A stretch of 64,000 nucleotides of DNA from a bacterium. Lineage in GTDB: Bacteria > 4484-113 > JAGGVC01. This document shows positions 60,170 to 64,000 of the stretch, piece by piece. The notes under the pieces are model-generated. The model did no database searches. It was given only the letters and a program-made list of their open reading frames with translations, and was not told the origin of the DNA. Positions within the stretch are counted from its first letter, which is position 1, and each line of letters opens with the position of its first letter. The DNA lies in NCBI GenBank assembly GCA_039961635.1, contig JABRWB010000063.1, forward strand, positions 1 to 64,000, in the 5' to 3' direction. A program made the translations under genes and the position numbers.

Positions 60170-61273
60170 ATGTCCGACTTGCGAGTTGAACGGCTGGCCG
60201 ACCTGTTGATCAACTACAGCCTGAAAGTGAAAAAAAACGACCTGGTTGTCATTGCCGGATCGGTGATTGCGGAGCCGCTGATTAAGGAAGCAATGAAAGC
60301 GGTTATGGCGCGCGGCGCGCATCCGACGACGCGCCTGGCATTCGAATGGCAGGATGAATTGTTCTTCCAGATGGCGGCCGACCACCAGCTTTCATTCACC
60401 AATCCGTTTGTGCTGCACCAAATGGAAAAGATGGACAAGTTTCTGGGCGTATGGGCGGGAGAAAACTCGAAAAAGCTCACGACCGTCGATCCGGCGAAAA
60501 TCGCGAAAGTTAGCCAAGCGCGCCGCCCGATAAGCGACATTTTCAGCGAACGCGACGCGTCCGGGTCGCTGCAATGGGTCGGCACGATTTACCCCGCGGC
60601 GGGCGAGGCGCAGGATGCCGAGATGGGAACCGAGGAATGGGCGGACTTCTGTTATTCCGCCTGCCTGTGCGACAAGCCCAATCCGGCAAAGCGCTGGAAA
60701 GAAGTGCGCGACCACCAGAAAGAAATGGTCAAATTCCTCGAAAAGGCGAAGATATTCAGAATCCAGGCCGAGGGAACGGACTTGACGCTCGACTGCACCG
60801 GCCGCAGGTGGATCAACTGCTGCGGCGAAAAGAACATGCCCGACGGCGAAGTTTTCACCGCGCCGATCGAAACCGCGACGACCGGCAAAATCCGCTACAC
60901 CGTTCCGACGGTATACGGCGGGCGCGAGGTGAACGACATCGAGCTTACTTTCAAAGCCGGCAAAGTCGTCAAGAACAAAGCCGCGAAAGGCGGGGAGATA
61001 CTTTCCGCGATGATCGAGCAGGACGCGGGCGCGAAAATCCTTGGCGAGTTCGCGATCGGGACGAACTTCGGAATCAAGAACTACACCAAGAACATCCTGT
61101 TCGACGAGAAGATCGGCGGAACGGTGCATTTGGCGCTCGGCCGCTGCTACAAGGAGTGCGGCGGCACGAACGAAAGCGCGCTGCACTGGGACATGATCTG
61201 CGATTTAAGGCAGGGCGGAACGCTGACCGCGGACGGAAAGAAAATTCTCGTTGACGGGAAGATCCTGATTTAG
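60170..61273 (+). CDS. M29-family aminopeptidase
   Basis: 367 residues, like the thermophilic aminopeptidases AmpS/AmpT. Metal-ligand regions of the family are present in order: NMPDGEVFTAP (Glu), LGEFAIGTN (Glu), GTVHLALGRCY (His, Tyr) and SALHWDMICDL (His, Asp). It cleaves N-terminal residues from peptides with two divalent metal ions. The ATG with GGAG upstream was chosen over a TTG one codon earlier. Confidence 0.92.
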   Translation: MSDLRVERLADLLINYSLKVKKNDLVVIAGSVIAEPLIKEAMKAVMARGAHPTTRLAFEWQDELFFQMAADHQLSFTNPFVLHQMEKMDKFLGVWAGENSKKLTTVDPAKIAKVSQARRPISDIFSERDASGSLQWVGTIYPAAGEAQDAEMGTEEWADFCYSACLCDKPNPAKRWKEVRDHQKEMVKFLEKAKIFRIQAEGTDLTLDCTGRRWINCCGEKNMPDGEVFTAPIETATTGKIRYTVPTVYGGREVNDIELTFKAGKVVKNKAAKGGEILSAMIEQDAGAKILGEFAIGTNFGIKNYTKNILFDEKIGGTVHLALGRCYKECGGTNESALHWDMICDLRQGGTLTADGKKILVDGKILI

Positions 61274-61307
61274 CCGCGATCGCCTTACGCCGACAACGGA
61301 ACCGATG

Positions 61308-61982
61308 CTATCCGGCCGCGGCGGCGGCTGGCTTCATCTGCTCAATATTCTCCGCGGCCTTGTTGACGTACGCGAAACCGAACGCGAGATTCAAAAGCGA
61401 TGCGACGTGCATCTCCTCCGTCACGCTTCCAGTCGCGTCCGCGGGGAAGAACACGCGATAATCGCGGTAATACGCGTCGCGCGCGGTGGACTCGCAGCAC
61501 ATGTTCGTCATTATTCCGGTGACTACAATATCGGTTACGCCCAGGCAACGCAGCACCGTTTCGAGGTCCGTGTTGTAAAACGCCGAATAGCGATGCTTGG
61601 CGACAACCTTTTCGCCCGGCAGCGGCGCTATCCGCTCGTGCACTTCGCTTTCCGGCGTGCCCTCCCAACATTTGCCGGGCCACCACCAGTCCATTATCCC
61701 CAAGTCGGAGCCGTCCGGATTGTGGACGTGGCGCGTGTAAATGACCGGGCGCGAAGCGGCGCGGAACGCTCCAATCAACGCGGCGATGTTTTCAAGCACC
61801 GCCAGCCCGCCGCATGTAAAGGTCGGGGATGCGGGATCGAGAAAAAACTTCTGCATGTCGATTACGAGCAACGCAGCCGTGTCCCGCCGCAACTTCATTT
61901 CATGCGTGTTGAACGGCGCGATCTGCGCAAGCCAGCGGTCGGTCGCCCCGGGAAGCGATTCGGAAGTCACGTACGGATTCAT
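61308..61982 (-). CDS. Isochorismatase-like cysteine hydrolase
   Basis: 224 residues of the isochorismatase/nicotinamidase fold. Catalytic triad candidates are Asp42 (LLVIDMQ), Lys129 (KVVAKHRYSAF) and Cys162 (TNMCCESTARDAYY). The WWWPGKCWEGTP segment before the Lys suits amidohydrolases of small amides. Substrate unknown. The ATG at 61982 has GAGGAA upstream; further upstream the frame runs into a large hairpin. Confidence 0.88.
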   Translation of the reverse strand: MNPYVTSESLPGATDRWLAQIAPFNTHEMKLRRDTAALLVIDMQKFFLDPASPTFTCGGLAVLENIAALIGAFRAASRPVIYTRHVHNPDGSDLGIMDWWWPGKCWEGTPESEVHERIAPLPGEKVVAKHRYSAFYNTDLETVLRCLGVTDIVVTGIMTNMCCESTARDAYYRDYRVFFPADATGSVTEEMHVASLLNLAFGFAYVNKAAENIEQMKPAAAAAG

Positions 61983-62010
61983 GCGATTTGGTTCCTCGTC
62001 CGCAATATGC

Positions 62011-62051
62011 GGCAAGTCCGCCCCTTCGTTTAATTAAGGAGCGGACTTGCC
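62011..62051. terminator. Large hairpin between the FlgT-like and isochorismatase-like genes
   Basis: GGCAAGTCCGC (62011-62021) and GCGGACTTGCC (62041-62051) pair perfectly over 11 bp, with CCTT and AAGG continuing the stem inside. The T-run is poor, so it may be a Rho-dependent end, an RNA-stabilising hairpin or a regulatory leader of the next gene. Confidence 0.5.
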
Positions 62052-62067
62052 GAAAATTTATGCTAAC

Positions 62068-63219
62068 TCAACTTACGGACAGATCAAGGCTCGAATCGGT
62101 GAAACCCTTCACCCGGAATGTCTGGCCGGAACTGGTTTTTCCGTCAATCAATCCAGCCACGTTTATCGCCTTGAACTTGTGCATCAAATCGAAGGTCAGC
62201 ACGCCGCCGTTGAACTGCTCGCCCGTTATCTTGACGAAGCCGTCCGTGCTCTGAAGCAGAGCCGTAATCGCGGCCAAGGTGGAAAAGCTCGCGTTGTTTA
62301 CGGTCACGCGGTAACGGTAGCCGTCAACGGAAGCCGCTCCCCAGAACTTCGGAACCTCGACGTTAACGTCCTTTCCGATGACCTGCCCGGCCATCACCAT
62401 CGCGTTGTTTGCGGACATCGTCTCGCTGTTCGCGGGCTTGCCCGTCACTTGGTAATTCTTTGCGAAGATGACGCGTGCGGTATTGGCGTTGACGACCTTG
62501 AGCTGGACTACCGCGTCGTAGGTGCCCATAAAGCCGGGAAGGTTGTATTCGCGGCTCATATCGGTATTAAGCTGCGCCTGCGCGCTTCCAACGATAAATG
62601 TGTCCGCGCCGAACTGATTGGCCAACGCGACGGCGGCGCCGAGGTCGCCCTTCAACGCCTGATCAACCGCACCCTTTGCGGCGACCGCATCCATTTGCTG
62701 GCGATCAACGATAATGAAGTTCTTGATTAGCTGAGCCATTAGCTCCGTTTCAAGAGTCGCGGCGGAAAAAGGCGTACCGGACGTTTTCTCGTCGATGAAG
62801 AGCATAACTTTGTGATCGTCGAGGATGTCCAAATCGGACAAGTTTTCCAAGATGATATCGAGGAACACGTCCGCTTCGATATTGATGTGGTATTCCTGGC
62901 CGCGCACGCCTTCCGAAATTATCTTCAGGTTGCCCAGGAATCCCTGACTGCGCGAAAGGAACTGCTCGTTCAAATTGCCCATCGCGTCGATTTCGCTCTG
63001 GGTTTTGACGTAAACGCCCGCACCAGCCTCGACGGCCTTTCGCTTGGCGTCTTCCATCGCCAAGTTGCGCGCAAGGCTCGTGTTGCCGCCTTCAATGAAA
63101 CTCACGCCCTCCACGCTGACATGCTTGACGCGGATTTGGTCGGCCTGCGCGAACACCATTCCCGCGGCGACAATCAACGCGAATAGCGCGAACGATATTG
63201 CCTTAGTTGATTTGAACAT
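62068..63219 (-). CDS. Exported LPP20/FlgT-like protein
   Basis: 383 residues. Signal peptide ending MVFAQA. Residues 28-125 (VSVEGVSFIEGGNTSLARN, then AMEDAKRKAVEAGAGVYV) match the LPP20/FlgT N-terminal domain, which starts with an Ala/Arg-rich DAxRxAVExGAG helix; the C-terminal half has two further alpha/beta units. FlgT-type proteins act in flagellar or envelope assembly; no flagellar genes neighbour it. It follows a similar partial gene, suggesting a pair. Confidence 0.8.
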   Translation of the reverse strand: MFKSTKAISFALFALIVAAGMVFAQADQIRVKHVSVEGVSFIEGGNTSLARNLAMEDAKRKAVEAGAGVYVKTQSEIDAMGNLNEQFLSRSQGFLGNLKIISEGVRGQEYHINIEADVFLDIILENLSDLDILDDHKVMLFIDEKTSGTPFSAATLETELMAQLIKNFIIVDRQQMDAVAAKGAVDQALKGDLGAAVALANQFGADTFIVGSAQAQLNTDMSREYNLPGFMGTYDAVVQLKVVNANTARVIFAKNYQVTGKPANSETMSANNAMVMAGQVIGKDVNVEVPKFWGAASVDGYRYRVTVNNASFSTLAAITALLQSTDGFVKITGEQFNGGVLTFDLMHKFKAINVAGLIDGKTSSGQTFRVKGFTDSSLDLSVS

Positions 63220-63254
63220 GGCTTCCCCCGCCGAAAGTTATCGGCCGTGAATGA

Positions 63255-63283
63255 AAAGGAGGGGCGCCGGCGCGCCCCTCCTT
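63255..63283 (-). terminator. Rho-independent terminator of the partial LPP20-like gene
   Basis: AAGGAGGGGCGC and GCGCCCCTCCTT form a perfect 12-bp stem with a 4-nt loop (63256-63283); on the minus strand the stem ends in TTTT. It lies between the two LPP20-like genes. Confidence 0.8.
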
Positions 63284-63293
63284 GATTTGGAGA

Positions 63294-64000
63294 CTAGTAA
63301 ATGAACACAACCTTGAGGCGGGACAGGAAATCGTACTGCCTCGTCGCGTCGATGATCCGCTGCGCGTCGGCAGCGCTGATCACGATGTCAGCGTCGAAAC
63401 TGCCGGACTTCTGAATTCCCTTTACAATAAGAGGATTTGTACCGGCGCGGGCGTTGGCCTTCGCCTGATCCATCGTGCGCGCATACGCGACAATGCCGTA
63501 GTCAATCACGGTTTCAGAGTCGCACTTGATGAAGCCGTACACGTTCTTGCCCGCGGGGTCGAGAACGTTCGGACTCATCGCCGGAAACACGTTAAGCCCG
63601 GAGCCGTCCACGATAAGTCCCGTGTATGGGCCGGCGGTAGTAACCGCGGGCGGCGGCTCTACCGGCGTTCCGGCGGGGACGAATGGCTTCACCATCGTGT
63701 CGCTGGTCGTGATCTGGGCGCTGAAGGACGCGCTCGTATAGATGCTAGTGGCCGCGAGCGGCTCCTGCTTGCTGGCAACGTACGGCAGAACCGCGGCCGC
63801 GTAGCTCGTTCCCTGGCCGTAAAGCTTGGCAATAGCCTTTACTTTGACTTCGTATTGGCCGGGGTCGCTTGCTCCGTTGTCCTTGTAATCCTCGTAAGTG
63901 ATACCGTCAATGAAGCCCTCGCTGTGGCTCACGAAATACTCGTGAAGCTCGGCGTCTTCAATCACGCTCTCGCTGACTACGTTGATGCCTTTGACCTTTT
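63294..64000 (-). CDS. LPP20-like protein (N terminus beyond the window)
   Basis: The last 235 residues are visible and the frame is open to the right edge, without a start. The segment INVVSESVIEDAELHEYFVSHSEGFIDG, read across the edge, continues an LPP20-type domain (VxSExVIED...VxxxSEGFI). The C-terminal part has a Pro-rich linker and ends KSGSFDADIVISAADAQRI plus a final strand. An internal GTG is the first possible start in the window but is clearly mid-domain. Function unknown; likely exported, like its neighbour. Confidence 0.7.
   Translation of the reverse strand, partial: KVKGINVVSESVIEDAELHEYFVSHSEGFIDGITYEDYKDNGASDPGQYEVKVKAIAKLYGQGTSYAAAVLPYVASKQEPLAATSIYTSASFSAQITTSDTMVKPFVPAGTPVEPPPAVTTAGPYTGLIVDGSGLNVFPAMSPNVLDPAGKNVYGFIKCDSETVIDYGIVAYARTMDQAKANARAGTNPLIVKGIQKSGSFDADIVISAADAQRIIDATRQYDFLSRLKVVFIY

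Noticed and set aside
1-64000. tRNA, rRNA or CRISPR arrays
   Set aside because: No cloverleaf-like segments with conserved T-loop or anticodon features, no rRNA landmarks and no regularly spaced direct repeats were seen by eye.

Overview
The window is a gene-dense chromosomal segment (55 genes called, about one per 1.2 kb, moderately high G+C) from an uncultured-type bacterium with a Gram-negative envelope. The envelope inference rests on a DUF3187-type outer-membrane beta-barrel, LPP20/FlgT-like exported proteins and at least seven lipoproteins with clear lipoboxes. The phylum cannot be fixed from the sequence. Housekeeping genes are intact and single copy, so this reads as core genome; the only trace of a mobile element is the end of an IS30-like transposase at the left edge.

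Layout. 1-10.8 kb: IS30 remnant, der, a metalloprotease lipoprotein, thiG, then the leftward operon rimP-nusA-ylxR-infB-rbfA-nrnA. 11-17.4 kb: a YbjN-like protein, rpsT with a long tail, and a rightward methylmalonyl-CoA/propionyl-CoA carboxylase operon (mce, pccB, an unknown gene, accC, biotin carrier) followed by a 43-residue lipoprotein. 17.4-23.7 kb: a nine-haem PKD-domain cytochrome lipoprotein, then dinG and a ketopantoate-reductase-like gene. 23.7-37.5 kb: a long leftward series with a phospholipase C-like protein, adenine deaminase, purine nucleoside phosphorylase, metK, rpe, a PASTA protein, rsmB, fmt, a DUF1232 protein, purH, and a zinc-ribbon plus cysteine-rich protein pair. 37.7-39.2 kb: a FliK/YlqG-like gene overlapping a stand-alone FlhB C-terminal-domain gene. 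39.2-49.1 kb: envelope and unknown proteins, a SNF2 helicase and carA. 49.1-58.8 kb: large modular lipoproteins, a BON lipoprotein, a CapD-type sugar dehydratase, and a coiled-coil membrane protein split by an in-frame TGA. 58.9-64 kb: an Mrp ATPase, an M29 aminopeptidase, an isochorismatase-like hydrolase and two LPP20/FlgT-like proteins, the last running off the right edge.

Three patterns cut across the genes. First, at least eight transcription units carry a TATAAT-like -10 box only 6-10 nt before the start codon and lack a ribosome binding site, so they are predicted to be leaderless; other units have the box 20-90 nt upstream together with a Shine-Dalgarno sequence. Second, three secreted lipoproteins share a duplicated dockerin-like calcium-loop module with the signature GDYDxxGEVxxxDITPIA. 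Third, two intergenic regions hold a multi-hairpin element bounded by GGGAGTGC and GCACTCC.

The metabolic genes point to propionate/methylmalonyl-CoA interconversion, purine salvage (ade, punA) alongside de novo synthesis (purH), SAM synthesis, and periplasmic or extracellular electron transfer through c-type haem lipoproteins.
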